From Pseudomonas parafulva (GTDB taxonomy: Bacteria; Pseudomonadota; Gammaproteobacteria; Pseudomonadales; Pseudomonadaceae), in contig NZ_CP019952.1 in assembly GCF_002021815.1 (NCBI RefSeq), positions 3,937,001-4,001,000 on the forward strand: a stretch of 64,000 nucleotides of DNA, written 5' to 3'. The translations under genes were made by a program, and so were the position numbers. Positions within the stretch are counted from its first letter, which is position 1, and each line of letters opens with the position of its first letter. Below the pieces are notes generated by a model that saw nothing but the letters and a program-made list of their open reading frames with translations, did not search any database and was not told the origin of the DNA. Positions 1-11,430 of the stretch are shown piece by piece.

Positions 1-462
1 CTGGCAACCATCCGTTCGCTGACACCGCGCAACGAACTGCTCAAGCCTTGGTCGTGGCAAGTGGCCGGCGGCCTTGAGCGAGTGCCGGGCAAACACGATG
101 ACGAGGTGCTGGTGAGCCACGTCAATGGTGGCGCCGGTGGCACCTGGCAGTTGGGTGATGACCTGCTGGGCTTTGCACTGGGCACGGTCCGTGTAGAACA
201 CCACAACGACTTCGCGCAATTCATCGCGCCTGCCGCAGGTTTCAATGGCGGGCTGCTGTGGCGCAATGGGCTTGGCAACATGACGCTGGAGGCCAAGGGC
301 GATTACTTCACCAATGGCGAGGTGCGCCGAAGCGTCAGCCTGAACCAGCAGTGGGAAATCAGCCAGAACCTGGGGCTGCGCCTGAGTGCCTCGCGCCAGT
401 TCAGCCACCTGTCCACAGCGCAGAACGAGGTGATGCTGGAAGTGAAGTGGTATCACTATTGA
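1..462 (+). CDS. C-terminal end of a DUF4105-type envelope protein (partial)
   Basis: The reading frame is open from base 1, so the gene starts upstream of the window; only the last 153 residues are present. The visible part alternates short hydrophobic and polar stretches rich in Gly, Asn and aromatic residues and ends in VKWYHY. That looks like an outer-membrane or periplasmic beta-rich domain. In P. putida genomes a DUF4105 (Lnb-like) protein occupies this place near gdhA, and that is the basis of the name; the diagnostic N-terminal part is not in the window. A GTG at 61 is an internal codon rather than a start. The assignment is moderate and the enzymatic role is unknown. Confidence 0.6.
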   Translation: MATIRSLTPRNELLKPWSWQVAGGLERVPGKHDDEVLVSHVNGGAGGTWQLGDDLLGFALGTVRVEHHNDFAQFIAPAAGFNGGLLWRNGLGNMTLEAKGDYFTNGEVRRSVSLNQQWEISQNLGLRLSASRQFSHLSTAQNEVMLEVKWYHY

Positions 463-590
463 TGGGCTGGTTTGTTGCGAAAGTGTTCATGTTTACAGCG
501 GAACTGCGGCCAGTGGCCCGCCTCGACCAGTCTTTGACACGGTTTTGACAGCACGCCCACAACTGGCCTTCTAGACTTTACCTCGATGGC

Positions 591-956
591 ATGAGGGCAA
601 GGTCTATGGGGCGGTTCTGGTGGGGTCTGTGCGTGGTGATGCTGCTGTCGGGGTGCGAAACGACTCACGAGCAGATGCTTGGCCAAGGGTTTCCCCCTGC
701 CTACGCCGATGGCTTCGAGGACGGGTGCAGCAGCGGCCGTCAGGCCGCGGGTGTACCAGCAGGTGATTTTCGCAAGAACGTGCCGCGCTATCTTCAAGAA
801 CGGCAGTACGAGTCTGGCTGGGACGATGGCTTTCGCCAATGCCAGGCCATGCAGGAGCGCGCCGAACAGCAGCGCTACCACGAGCGTTTCTGGGACGAAC
901 AGGACCGTCAGTGGCAGCAGGAGAAAGACCGCGGCGCCGCCCGCGCCTGGCGCTGA
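591..956 (+). CDS. small putative lipoprotein
   Basis: A protein of about 120 residues with a short hydrophobic signal peptide (GLCVVMLLSGC) whose lipobox LSGC predicts lipidation at the Cys and anchoring in an envelope membrane. The mature part has two similar DGFEDGCSSG and DDGFRQCQ segments, each holding a Cys, and a charged Glu/Gln/Arg-rich C-terminus likely to be helical. A second ATG at 606 is better placed behind the purine-rich GAGGGCAAGG and is probably the true start; the ATG at 591 is the longest option. No function can be given from sequence. It lies between the DUF4105-type gene and the GreA/GreB-like gene on the same strand. Confidence 0.7.
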   Translation: MRARSMGRFWWGLCVVMLLSGCETTHEQMLGQGFPPAYADGFEDGCSSGRQAAGVPAGDFRKNVPRYLQERQYESGWDDGFRQCQAMQERAEQQRYHERFWDEQDRQWQQEKDRGAARAWR

Positions 957-1026
957 AGGTGTCGCAGCTGGACATCGCTTGAAACCCTGCCCCTGCCATG
1001 ATGGTCTTCTGCACAAGGAGGCACTC

Positions 1027-1527
1027 ATGAGCCGAGCATTCGTCAACGAAGACCAAGCCGCCGCCCAGGCCGACCAACCGGTCGAGCGGCGTGTCAGCGA
1101 CCAGCGTAATTACGTCACCGCCAACGGCCTGCGCCAGCTGCAACGGCGCCTGACCGAACTCAATACGTTGCGCAGTGAATTGCAGGCTCAGGGCGAGCGT
1201 GCCGACAAACAGCGGTTAGCCGAAGTCGAGCGGGATCTGCGGTATTTCGCCGCCAGGGTGCAAAGTGCCCAGGTGGTGCCGGCAGCTCTGTCCACCGAAA
1301 AAGTGCAGATAGGCAGCCGCGTCAGGTTCATCGACGATCAGGACCAGGAACACTTGGTGTGCCTGGTTGGGGAAGATGAGGCTGACGCGGCACGTGGCCT
1401 GATCAACTGGGGATCACCTCTGGGCAGGGCCTTGCTGGGCGCAGCCCCGGGAGATGAAGTGACATGGCGCCGGCCTGTCGGTGAACAGGCCATCGAGATC
1501 ATCGAGATCGAAGCGGCGGGCCAATAA
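1027..1527 (+). CDS. GreA/GreB-family transcription elongation factor-like protein
   Basis: 166 residues starting at an ATG preceded by AAGGAG with good spacing. The N-terminal half (about residues 30-80) is a charged helical region (NYVTANGLRQLQRRLTEL) resembling the GreA coiled coil. The C-terminal half (IGSRVRFIDDQDQ, then GLINWGSPLGRALLGAAPGDEV) is the FKBP-like domain that binds RNA polymerase in the Gre and Rnk families. It likely acts on the RNA polymerase secondary channel. The coiled-coil tip is not the classical GreA sequence, so cleavage-stimulating activity is not assured. It converges on gdhA. Confidence 0.8.
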   Translation: MSRAFVNEDQAAAQADQPVERRVSDQRNYVTANGLRQLQRRLTELNTLRSELQAQGERADKQRLAEVERDLRYFAARVQSAQVVPAALSTEKVQIGSRVRFIDDQDQEHLVCLVGEDEADAARGLINWGSPLGRALLGAAPGDEVTWRRPVGEQAIEIIEIEAAGQ

Positions 1528-1599
1528 CCCACCGCAGCCGGCCCGGCGAGGCCGCTCAATACCCGAGTAGCCGGCGATGGGCTGCGAAGCCTCACCCAA

Positions 1600-3147
<1,548 letters not shown>

Positions 3148-3193
3148 TCACGACCTGCCGACAGGATCGTGCCAGGTTGTGCTACACGCACGA

Positions 3194-3219
3194 AAATGGG
3201 GCCCCTGAGGGCCCCATTT
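3194..3219 (-). terminator. intrinsic terminator of ettA
   Basis: A perfect 11-bp inverted repeat, AAATGGGGCCC and GGGCCCCATTT, with a 4-nt loop lies about 20 nt past the ettA stop. On the minus strand it is followed by a short T run (CCATTTTCG). It separates ettA from gdhA, which is on the same strand. Confidence 0.75.
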
Positions 3220-3238
3220 CTGTGCAGCAAGATCTGGC

Positions 3239-4906
3239 TTATTGCGCCAGCTTCTTGTGCCGCACACGGTGCGGCTGTGCAGCGGCGTCGCCCAGGCGCT
3301 TCTTGCGATCGGCTTCGTACTCGGTGTAGTTGCCTTCGAAGAACACCACGTTCGAGTCGTCCTCGTACGCCAGGATGTGAGTCGCGACGCGGTCCAGGAA
3401 CCAACGGTCGTGGGAAATCACGATAGCGGCGCCGGGGAAGTCCAACAGTGCCTCTTCCAGGGAACGCAAGGTTTCGACGTCCAGGTCGTTGGACGGTTCG
3501 TCGAGCAGCAGGACGTTGCCGCCCTCTTTCAAGGTCAGCGCCAGGTGCAGACGGCCACGTTCACCGCCCGAGAGGTCCTTGACGAACTTCTGCTGGTCGC
3601 CACCTTTGAAGTTGAAGCGGCCCACGTAGGTACGCGACGGGATTTCGTAGTTGCCGATACGGATCATGTCCGAGCCGTCGGAAATCTGCTGGAACACGGT
3701 CTTGGCACCGTCCAGGTCCTCGCGGCTCTGGTCGACACAGGCCAGTTGCACGGTTTCACCGATCTCGATGCTGCCCGAATCCGGCTGTTCCTTGCCCATG
3801 AGCATGCGGAACAGGGTGGATTTACCGGCACCGTTACCCCCGATCACGCCCACGATTGCACCCTTGGGCATGGCGAAGGACAGGTTGTCGATCAAGACGC
3901 GGTCGCCATAACCCTTGGTCACGTTCTTGAATTCGATGACCTTGTCGCCCAGGCGCGGACCGGCCGGGATGTAGATCTCGTTGGTTTCGCTGCGCTTCTG
4001 GAATTCCTGCGACTGCAGTTCTTCGAAACGCTGCAGACGTGCCTTGGATTTGGACTGGCGAGCCTTGGCGCCTTTGCGCACCCACTCCAGTTCTTCCTTC
4101 ATGGCCTTTTCATGGGCGCTTTGCTGTTTGGATTCCTGGGCCAGACGGTCGGATTTGGCTTCCAGCCAGCCCGAATAGTTACCTTCATAAGGAATACCAG
4201 CGCCGCGGTCGAGTTCCAGAATCCAGCCTGCGACGTTGTCGAGGAAGTAACGGTCGTGGGTGATGGCCACCACGGTACCGGGGAAGTCGTGCAGGAAGCG
4301 CTCGAGCCAGGCGACCGAGTCAGCGTCCAGGTGGTTGGTCGGTTCGTCGAGCAGCAGCATGTCGGGCGCCGACAGCAGCAGACGGCACAGGGCGACACGG
4401 CGCTTTTCGCCACCGGAAAGGTGCTCGATGCGTGCATCCCAAGCCGGCAGGCGCAGCGCGTCGGCGGCCACGTCCAGCTGGCGTTCCAGGTTGTGCCCGT
4501 CGGCGGCCTGCAGGATGGATTCGAGCTTGGCCTGCTCGGCAGCCAGCTTGTCGAAGTCGGCGTCCGGCTCGGCGTAGGCCGCGTAGACCTCGTCAAGGCG
4601 CGCCTGGGCGTCCTTGATGACGCTGACGGCTTCCTCGACCACCTCACGGACCGATTTGCTCGGGTCCAGCTGAGGCTCCTGGGGTAGGTAGCCCACGTTG
4701 ATGTCAGGCATCGGACGGGCTTCGCCGTCGAATTCCTTGTCGACGCCCGCCATGATCCGCAGCAGCGTCGATTTACCCGCGCCGTTGAGGCCCAGCACGC
4801 CGATCTTGGCGCCAGGGAAGAACGACAGGGAAATGTTCTTCAGGATTTCCCGCTTCGGCGGCACGACCTTGCTCAGCCGATGCATGGTGTAGACGTATTG
4901 AGCCAA
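3239..4906 (-). CDS. ettA: energy-dependent translational throttle protein EttA (ABC-F ATPase)
   Basis: 555 residues, matching E. coli EttA in length. Two soluble ABC domains are visible: Walker A GLNGAGKST, signature LSGGEKRRVALC and Walker B LLLDEPTNHLD in the first; GGNGAGKST, LSGGERGRLHLA and LLLDEPSNDLD in the second. They are joined by the charged ABC-F linker (roughly residues 240-310). There are no membrane segments. EttA binds the ribosomal E site and gates entry into elongation according to ATP/ADP level. I start at a TTG codon (4904-4906): from there the protein reads (M)AQYVYTMHRLSK, the conserved EttA N-terminus, and a GAGGG lies about 10 nt upstream. The longer in-frame extension to 4987 is not family-like. 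Confidence 0.95.
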   Translation of the reverse strand: MAQYVYTMHRLSKVVPPKREILKNISLSFFPGAKIGVLGLNGAGKSTLLRIMAGVDKEFDGEARPMPDINVGYLPQEPQLDPSKSVREVVEEAVSVIKDAQARLDEVYAAYAEPDADFDKLAAEQAKLESILQAADGHNLERQLDVAADALRLPAWDARIEHLSGGEKRRVALCRLLLSAPDMLLLDEPTNHLDADSVAWLERFLHDFPGTVVAITHDRYFLDNVAGWILELDRGAGIPYEGNYSGWLEAKSDRLAQESKQQSAHEKAMKEELEWVRKGAKARQSKSKARLQRFEELQSQEFQKRSETNEIYIPAGPRLGDKVIEFKNVTKGYGDRVLIDNLSFAMPKGAIVGVIGGNGAGKSTLFRMLMGKEQPDSGSIEIGETVQLACVDQSREDLDGAKTVFQQISDGSDMIRIGNYEIPSRTYVGRFNFKGGDQQKFVKDLSGGERGRLHLALTLKEGGNVLLLDEPSNDLDVETLRSLEEALLDFPGAAIVISHDRWFLDRVATHILAYEDDSNVVFFEGNYTEYEADRKKRLGDAAAQPHRVRHKKLAQ

Positions 4907-5157
4907 AACCAAGCCCTCTAATTCAGATAGGTAAAGACATCGACGATCGCCCCAGCGGGTCGGCCAGGGTCGGGTGTCGTTGAACAAAGTGGACCATTCT
5001 ACGCCAACGCGCAGTATTTGATAGGAGGCGCCGAGCGCAACAACGCGCCGGCATCACGGCGCTGTACACGCCTGGATCTGCCGGCGGTGCAGGCTTGGAA
5101 CGGTCGTCGAGCAGCAGCGATCATGCCCTGCGGCCGCGCCTGGTGAGCAGCCCTTGC

Positions 5158-5577
5158 TCAGACGTGACGCTGGCGCACCTTGCCCCGTGGCAGTCGGCAA
5201 CGGTCGCCTTGCTCGGCCAGGCGCGCCGCCCAGGCGGACTTGACGCAGAACCCGCCCGAGCGCGCAGGCTGCGCAGCGCCGACACGGTTATCAGAGGTGC
5301 CGGACGTGACCGATGCCGCCGTCGGCGCATGTGGGGCGGCGCCAACCACTGCAGCTGGGACGGGAGCCTTGGCAGACTTGCGCAGCTCGGCCAGCGACGG
5401 CGCCTTGCTTTTGGTAGAAGTGGCTGCCTCGGGCTTGGCCAGTGAGCGCTGGCACGATTTGCAGGACACGTCCTCGGTCACGGCAGAGCTGACAAGGGTC
5501 TGACTGCTGCGCCCACAGGCGGAATCGAGGCCATTGATGGAAAAATGAGTAACCAAAACCGAACATCTCCCAAGCAT
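5158..5577 (-). CDS. hypothetical protein with CxxC motif
   Basis: About 139 residues, unrecognised. The N-terminal 50 residues carry a Cys in ACGRS and a CKSC pair. An Ala/Pro/Ser/Thr-rich, probably disordered linker follows, then a basic tail (CVKSAWAARLAEQGDR). This pattern of a small Cys cluster plus linker could be a minimal metal-binding or DNA-associated protein, but no function is assigned. Start choice is uncertain: ATGs at 5577 and 5583 both lack a clear ribosome-binding site. Opposite-strand frames overlap here, so even the strand call is only moderately secure. It is preferred because P. putida-group genomes carry a short conserved gene between ettA and morA. Confidence 0.5.
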   Translation of the reverse strand: MLGRCSVLVTHFSINGLDSACGRSSQTLVSSAVTEDVSCKSCQRSLAKPEAATSTKSKAPSLAELRKSAKAPVPAAVVGAAPHAPTAASVTSGTSDNRVGAAQPARSGGFCVKSAWAARLAEQGDRCRLPRGKVRQRHV

Positions 5578-5755
5578 TGTCATGTAAAGCGGGCGGTATT
5601 CTCGCACAGCAGGCATGCGCTTGCCGAATAGGGGCGGTCAGAAGCATGAATGGCACTGGCACTTTGCCATAATGCGAGGCATGCTAGCCGGTTTCGAGTG
5701 GTCGGCTTATAGTGCGCCACCGCGCATCGGTTACCTCATAAAAAAAGCATACGCC

Positions 5756-8700
5756 ATGCCCGCCCCCTCCCTGCCATCGCCAGGCCCATCGCAGGATCGA
5801 CGCTTGATCACACTCACTCCACCGCCGTCATCGCGTAGCGTGTCCAAGGCGCCCGCTGCCAGCCTGCGCGGGTCGATCAAGGGTGCGCTGGCATTGCTCG
5901 CCCTGATTCTGCTCGGGCTGCTTCTTTGGCAGCTGTTCGCGCAGTTCAGCCTGACCCAGGCCGAACTGCGCAACAAGCGCCTGGAAGACACGACCGAGCT
6001 GGCGGACCACCTGGGTCTGAACATGGCACTCAAGGCGCAGCAGGCGATCAACCTGCTCCAGCCCTACCCAACCGTGGCGGCATCGGCAGCTGGGCCCCTG
6101 GTGGTCACGCTGCGCGAGCGAGTGCCTGCGCTGCGCAGCGTGGTCTGGATAGACGATGCCGGGCAGATCGTTGCCGACAGTGCACCTGCCAGCGACGACC
6201 ACGCAGTCATCGGTGAGGTGCTGAGGCTCAACCAGGAGCGGCCCTATTTCTTTACCAATGCGTCCAGCAACGCCAACGTGTACCTGTTGCTGAGCCAATC
6301 ACCAGGCCAAGGCCATTGGCTACTGCGCTTGTCGCCTGATTATTACCGCGCGCTTACCGGCCATCTGCACGAAGCTGACCATCTGCTATGGCTGCTGGAA
6401 AACAGCCGTACAGGCGAGGTGCTGCAACGCGACCTGGCCGCCGAGCGCCCCGACGCGCCCTTGCAGAGCGTCATGCTGGCGTTCATCGACAACAGTGCCT
6501 GGCAACTGCGCGGCCTGTTCGACGCTGACCGGGCGCGCAATGACCTGCTGCCTGCCTTGATAGGCAAATGCCTGCTGGTGCTGTTCTGCGCCCTGCTCCC
6601 AGTGCTGGCGCTGGTCAACATGCGCCGCCGGCAGCGGGCCCTGCAGGAAGACCGCAGGCGTTATCAGGAGATCTTCGAAGGCACAGGTGTGGCCCTGTGC
6701 GTGCTGGACCTGTCCAGTTTGCCCGGCCAACTGGACCGCTATCACGTGCGCAACCGCGCCGCGCTCAAGCACAGCCTGATGCTGGACCCTCACCTGCGCC
6801 GCTCGCTCCTGGCGCAACTGAAGATCACCGAAATCAACCAGGTAGCGCGCCAGTTGCTTCAAATCGAAGACCACCAGCAGGCCTGGCAGCGCCTGATCGA
6901 CGACAGCGGTGACGGCCAGGACAGCGTTGGCATGCAACTGCTCGAGGCCTTGATCGACCAACGCCCGTCCTTGGAGCTCGAGGTGCGCCTGCCTGCTCCG
7001 CATGGCGACGCACTGCACTTGTGGCTCACAGCGCGCCTGCCGCAATTGCGCCGCAACTACCAGGCCGTGATCCTCAGCATCAGCGACATCACCAGCCGCA
7101 AGAAGGTGGAGCTGTCGTTGCTCGAGCGCGAGCGGTTCTGGTCGGACGTGGTGCGTACCGTACCGGATCAGCTCTACGTCCAGGATATCCACAGCCAGCG
7201 GATGATCTTCAGCAACCGCCACCTAGGCCAGACGCTGGGGTATGACCGCACGGAACTGGCCCGCATGGGCGACCGCTTCTGGGAGCTGCTGCTGCACCCC
7301 GAAGACGCCGCGCATTACCAGGACCTGCGCCAACAGCAGCTCGACAACGGCCATGACTTGCCGCTGCACTGCCAGCTGCGTTTCCGGCACCATGATGGCA
7401 ACTGGCGCTGCTACGACATACGTGAGCAAGTGCTGGCTCGTGACGCCGACGGCCGGGTGACGCGCATCATCGGTGTAGGCAAGGACGTGACCGTACAGAT
7501 CGAGGCGAGCCAGTCGCTGCGCGACAGCGAACAGCGCTATCGGATGCTGGCCGAAAGCATCAGTGACGTGATCTTCTCCACCGACAGCCAGCTCAAGCTC
7601 GACTACGTAAGCCCCTCGGTGCAAAGCGTGCTGGGCTATCACGCCGACTGGATCTTCGCCAACGGTTGGCATTCGATCATCGCCAACCCCGCCCAGCTCA
7701 CGGGCATCTACGGGTTGATGGAGCGGGTAAGCAAGGCGATGGACGACCCGGCTCAACTGGCCGAACTGCGTGGCCAGTTGCCGACCCAGCTGTTCCTGTT
7801 CGACTGCCTGCGCGCCGACGGCCGCAAGATCCCCATCGAGTTGCGCCTGGTACTGGTCTGGGATGACGACCAGCGTTTCGAGGGTGTACTGGGAGTAGGT
7901 CGCGATATCAGCCAGCAGCGCCGTGCAGAGAAAGACTTGCGCATGGCCGCGACGGTTTTCGAGCACTCGACCTCGGCCATACTGATCACCGACCCTGCCG
8001 GCTACATCGTGCAGGCCAACGAGGCATTCAGCCGGGTCAGCGGCTACGCGGTCAGCGAGGTGCTGGACCAATTGCCGAGCATGCTGGTCATGAACGACCA
8101 GCAGCAGGCGCACCTGCGCTACATCCTCAAGCAGCTCAACCAGCGTGGCAGCTGGGAGGGCGAGGTGTGGCTCAAGCGCCGCGATGGCGATCACTACCCG
8201 GCCTGGGTAGGCATCACTGCCGTGCTGGACGATGAAGGCGACCTGGCCAGCTACGTGTGCTTCTTTACCGACATCAGCGAGCGCAAGGCCAGCGAACAGC
8301 GCATTCACCGCCTGGCCTACTACGACGCACTCACGCACCTGCCCAACCGTACGTTGTTCCAGGACCGGCTGTACAATGCCCTGCAGCAGGCCGAGCGGCA
8401 GAAGGCCTGGGTGGTGTTGATGTTCCTGGACCTGGACCGTTTCAAGCCTATCAACGACTCCCTTGGCCATGCCGCGGGCGATCGCATGCTCAAGGACATG
8501 GCGCTGCGCTTGCTGGCTTGCGTAGACGAGGACGATACGGTCGCGCGCATGGGCGGCGATGAATTCACGCTGCTGCTACAGCCCCGGCCTACCCGCGAGC
8601 TGGCGTTGAACCGCGCCATTCACGTGGCTGAAAACATCCTCGGCAGCCTGGTCAAGCCGTTCGTGCTGGAGAACCGCGAGTTCTTCGTCACGGCCAGCAT

Positions 8701-9625
8701 CGGCATCGCACTCAGCCCGCAGGATGGCGGCGAGTTGAGCCAATTGATGAAGAACGCCGACACCGCCATGTATCACGCCAAAGAGCGCGGCAAAAACAAC
8801 TTCCAGTTCTACCAGGCCGAGATGAACGCCAGCGCCCTGGAGCGTCTGGAACTGGAAAGTGACCTGCGCCATGCCATGGAGCAGAACGAATTCATTCTGT
8901 ATTACCAGCCGCAATTCAGCGGCGACGGCAAGCGCCTGACCGGTGCCGAGGCACTGCTGCGCTGGCGGCACCCCACCCGCGGCCTGGTGCCACCGGGCGA
9001 CTTCATTCCCGTCATCGAAGAACTGGGCCTGGTGGTGGACGTCGGTGATTGGGTGCTGCGCGAAGCCAGCCGTCAGCTGAAGGCCTGGCACAAAGCCAAG
9101 GTGCGTGTGCCGAAAGTGTCGGTCAACATCTCCGCGCGCCAGTTTTCCGATGGTCAGCTGGGTACGCGGATCGCCAACATCCTGGAAGAAAGCGGCCTGC
9201 CACCGGCGTGCCTTGAGCTTGAGCTGACCGAAAGCATCCTGATGCGCGAAGTGAACGAAGCGCTGCAGATTCTGGCCAGCCTCAAGAACCTGGGCCTGAG
9301 CATTGCAGTGGACGATTTCGGGACCGGCTATTCTTCGCTCAACTACCTCAAGCAGTTCCCGATCGATGTGTTGAAGATCGACCGTACCTTCGTCGACGGC
9401 TTGCCCGAAGGTGAGCAGGATGCGCAGATCGCCAGGGCGATCATCGCCATGGCCCACAGCTTGAACCTGGCGGTCATCGCCGAAGGCGTCGAGACTCATG
9501 AGCAACTTGAGTTCCTGCGTGAGCACGGCTGCGACGAAGTACAGGGCTACCTGTTCGGACGACCGATGCCGGCGCATCAGTTCGAGGCACAGTTCGCCAA
9601 TGAGACGTTGTTCATGTTCAATTGA
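5756..9625 (+). CDS. morA: MorA, membrane PAS-GGDEF-EAL motility and biofilm regulator
   Basis: About 1289 residues, close to the known MorA length. Order: a membrane segment (LALLALILLGLLLWQLF, about residues 45-61), an extracytoplasmic sensor region, a second membrane segment (LIGKCLLVLFCALLPVLALV), several PAS/PAC repeats, a GGDEF domain with intact GGDEF at 933-937, and an EAL domain with EAL at 1065-1067. LNYLKQFPIDVLKIDR and AEGVET are also intact. Both active-site sets look complete, so both diguanylate cyclase and phosphodiesterase activity are possible; I see no RxxD inhibitory site before GGDEF. MorA in Pseudomonas controls timing of flagellar development and biofilm formation. The frame extends to 5615, but the ATG at 5756 gives the family length. 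It sits beside glyA, a typical P. putida arrangement. Confidence 0.93.
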   Translation: MPAPSLPSPGPSQDRRLITLTPPPSSRSVSKAPAASLRGSIKGALALLALILLGLLLWQLFAQFSLTQAELRNKRLEDTTELADHLGLNMALKAQQAINLLQPYPTVAASAAGPLVVTLRERVPALRSVVWIDDAGQIVADSAPASDDHAVIGEVLRLNQERPYFFTNASSNANVYLLLSQSPGQGHWLLRLSPDYYRALTGHLHEADHLLWLLENSRTGEVLQRDLAAERPDAPLQSVMLAFIDNSAWQLRGLFDADRARNDLLPALIGKCLLVLFCALLPVLALVNMRRRQRALQEDRRRYQEIFEGTGVALCVLDLSSLPGQLDRYHVRNRAALKHSLMLDPHLRRSLLAQLKITEINQVARQLLQIEDHQQAWQRLIDDSGDGQDSVGMQLLEALIDQRPSLELEVRLPAPHGDALHLWLTARLPQLRRNYQAVILSISDITSRKKVELSLLERERFWSDVVRTVPDQLYVQDIHSQRMIFSNRHLGQTLGYDRTELARMGDRFWELLLHPEDAAHYQDLRQQQLDNGHDLPLHCQLRFRHHDGNWRCYDIREQVLARDADGRVTRIIGVGKDVTVQIEASQSLRDSEQRYRMLAESISDVIFSTDSQLKLDYVSPSVQSVLGYHADWIFANGWHSIIANPAQLTGIYGLMERVSKAMDDPAQLAELRGQLPTQLFLFDCLRADGRKIPIELRLVLVWDDDQRFEGVLGVGRDISQQRRAEKDLRMAATVFEHSTSAILITDPAGYIVQANEAFSRVSGYAVSEVLDQLPSMLVMNDQQQAHLRYILKQLNQRGSWEGEVWLKRRDGDHYPAWVGITAVLDDEGDLASYVCFFTDISERKASEQRIHRLAYYDALTHLPNRTLFQDRLYNALQQAERQKAWVVLMFLDLDRFKPINDSLGHAAGDRMLKDMALRLLACVDEDDTVARMGGDEFTLLLQPRPTRELALNRAIHVAENILGSLVKPFVLENREFFVTASIGIALSPQDGGELSQLMKNADTAMYHAKERGKNNFQFYQAEMNASALERLELESDLRHAMEQNEFILYYQPQFSGDGKRLTGAEALLRWRHPTRGLVPPGDFIPVIEELGLVVDVGDWVLREASRQLKAWHKAKVRVPKVSVNISARQFSDGQLGTRIANILEESGLPPACLELELTESILMREVNEALQILASLKNLGLSIAVDDFGTGYSSLNYLKQFPIDVLKIDRTFVDGLPEGEQDAQIARAIIAMAHSLNLAVIAEGVETHEQLEFLREHGCDEVQGYLFGRPMPAHQFEAQFANETLFMFN

Positions 9626-9876
9626 GCCGCCCTTGACTCTGCCTTCGCGCTGCGGTTGAAACGGCAGCGAGGCCTCTCACGTCTGGTCGCGCACCACACG
9701 CAGGCAACGCCAAAAACCGGACCTGAAAGTCAACTCGAATGCCCGCCCAGCCCAGCAACGGCGCGGGATGCAACATGAGCCCCACTGGTCCGCGACTTGA
9801 TGCCACTTCATATGCCAGCGGCGGGTCAATGGGGTAGAATGCCCACCCACTTCACCCCCGATCCTTGAGGACCGCC

Positions 9877-11130
9877 ATGTTCAGCCGTGATTTGACCATT
9901 GCCAAGTACGACGCCGAGCTCTTCGAAGCCATGCAGCAAGAAGCCCTGCGCCAGGAAGAGCATATCGAGCTGATCGCCTCGGAAAACTACACCAGCCCGG
10001 CCGTCATGGAAGCCCAGGGTTCGGTACTGACCAACAAGTACGCCGAAGGCTATCCAGGCAAGCGCTACTATGGTGGCTGCGAATACGTCGACGTGGTCGA
10101 GCAACTGGCCATCGACCGCGCCAAGCAACTGTTCGGTGCCGACTACGCCAACGTCCAGCCGCACGCTGGCTCCCAGGCCAACGCCGCTGTCTACCTGGCC
10201 CTGCTGTCGGCCGGTGACACCATCCTGGGCATGAGCCTGGCCCATGGTGGTCACCTGACCCACGGTGCTTCGGTCAGCTCGTCGGGCAAGCTGTACAACG
10301 CCGTACAGTACGGCATCGACGGCAATGGCCTGATCGACTACGACGAAGTCGAGCGCCTGGCGGTCGAGCACAAGCCGAAGATGATCGTTGCCGGTTTCTC
10401 GGCGTACTCCCAGGTACTGGACTTCGCCCGCTTCCGCGCCATCGCCGACAAGGTCGGTGCCTACCTGTTCGTCGACATGGCGCACGTGGCGGGCCTGGTC
10501 GCCGCCGGCGTCTACCCTAACCCGGTGCCCTTCGCCGACGTCGTCACCACCACCACGCACAAGACCCTGCGCGGCCCGCGCGGCGGCCTGATCCTGGCTC
10601 GCAAGAACGAAGAGATCGAGAAAAAGCTCAATTCCGCGGTCTTCCCAGGCGCCCAGGGTGGCCCGCTGGAGCACGTGATTGCAGCCAAGGCCATCTGCTT
10701 CAAGGAAGCTTTGCAGCCAGAGTTCAAGGCCTATCAGCAGCAAGTGGTGAAAAACGCCCAGGCCATGGCCAGCGTCTTTATCGAGCGTGGCTTCGACGTG
10801 GTATCCGGTGGTACCGAAAACCACCTGTTCCTGCTGTCGCTGATCAAGCAGGACATCTCGGGCAAGGACGCTGACGCGGCCTTGGGCAAGGCGTTCATCA
10901 CCGTCAACAAGAACTCGGTGCCGAACGACCCACGCTCCCCGTTCGTCACCTCGGGCCTGCGTTTCGGCACCCCGGCCGTGACCACTCGCGGTTTCAAGGA
11001 AGCCGAGTGCCGTGAGCTGGCTGGCTGGATCTGCGACATCCTCGCCGACCTGAACAACGAAGCGGTGATCGACGCCGTGCGCGAGAAGGTCAAAGCCATC
11101 TGCAAAAAGCTGCCGGTGTACGGCAACTGA
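9877..11130 (+). CDS. glyA: serine hydroxymethyltransferase
   Basis: 417 residues, the standard length. The enzyme is PLP-dependent, interconverts serine and glycine, and loads tetrahydrofolate with one-carbon units in the cytosol. The PLP-lysine motif [15 protein letters not shown] is present, as are the N-terminal [31 protein letters not shown] and the C-terminal [13 protein letters not shown]. Start at the ATG at 9877, with GAGGA 7 nt upstream; an in-frame upstream ATG at 9865 would put that sequence inside the gene. A strong terminator follows. It is single-copy here, although P. putida often carries a second paralogue elsewhere. Confidence 0.97.
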   Translation: MFSRDLTIAKYDAELFEAMQQEALRQEEHIELIASENYTSPAVMEAQGSVLTNKYAEGYPGKRYYGGCEYVDVVEQLAIDRAKQLFGADYANVQPHAGSQANAAVYLALLSAGDTILGMSLAHGGHLTHGASVSSSGKLYNAVQYGIDGNGLIDYDEVERLAVEHKPKMIVAGFSAYSQVLDFARFRAIADKVGAYLFVDMAHVAGLVAAGVYPNPVPFADVVTTTTHKTLRGPRGGLILARKNEEIEKKLNSAVFPGAQGGPLEHVIAAKAICFKEALQPEFKAYQQQVVKNAQAMASVFIERGFDVVSGGTENHLFLLSLIKQDISGKDADAALGKAFITVNKNSVPNDPRSPFVTSGLRFGTPAVTTRGFKEAECRELAGWICDILADLNNEAVIDAVREKVKAICKKLPVYGN

Positions 11131-11150
11131 TCGCTGATCGCTAACTGGAA

Positions 11151-11176
11151 AGCCCGGCCAGGTGCCGGGCTTTTTT
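11151..11176 (+). terminator. intrinsic terminator of glyA
   Basis: An 8-bp stem, AGCCCGGC and GCCGGGCT, with a 5-nt loop, followed by TTTTTT, 20 nt after the glyA stop. Classical rho-independent form. Confidence 0.9.
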
Positions 11177-11409
11177 GCATCCTGCGTTAGGAACCCGTTC
11201 CGGTTATCCCCTGTGCGCATCAGCATAGATTTCTGAGTTCGTCCCTGAAACATTGGAGGCATGCGATGACCCACAGCGTGGAGACTCACATACGCGTCTA
11301 GCGGTAACACGTTTAATCTGGTCCAGCAGGAAGCTGGGCTTGTTGCGATGCGTGTCCAATCGTCTGCATGCCTGTGCTGACGGCCACGCACCCGCTTTCC
11401 AACTCCCCA

Positions 11410-11430
11410 AGCCAGGCACAGACCCTGGCT
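11410..11430 (-). terminator. weak hairpin at the end of the response-regulator gene
   Basis: A 7-bp stem (AGCCAGG and CCTGGCT) overlaps the stop codon of the leftward LuxR-type regulator. No T run follows on the minus strand, so it could protect the 3' end or aid rho-dependent termination rather than terminate on its own. Confidence 0.35.

Noticed and set aside
3242..4687. 481-codon plus-strand frame opposite ettA
   Set aside because: Translation is rich in Val, Phe and His without a recognisable domain; ettA on the other strand is unambiguous.
7223..9577. Long minus-strand frames within morA
   Set aside because: morA has intact GGDEF and EAL motifs throughout this interval; the antisense frames have none.
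9826..11391. 521-codon minus-strand frame opposite glyA
   Set aside because: It mirrors the codon structure of glyA, a certain gene on the plus strand; it has no family motif and is a GC-driven antisense frame.
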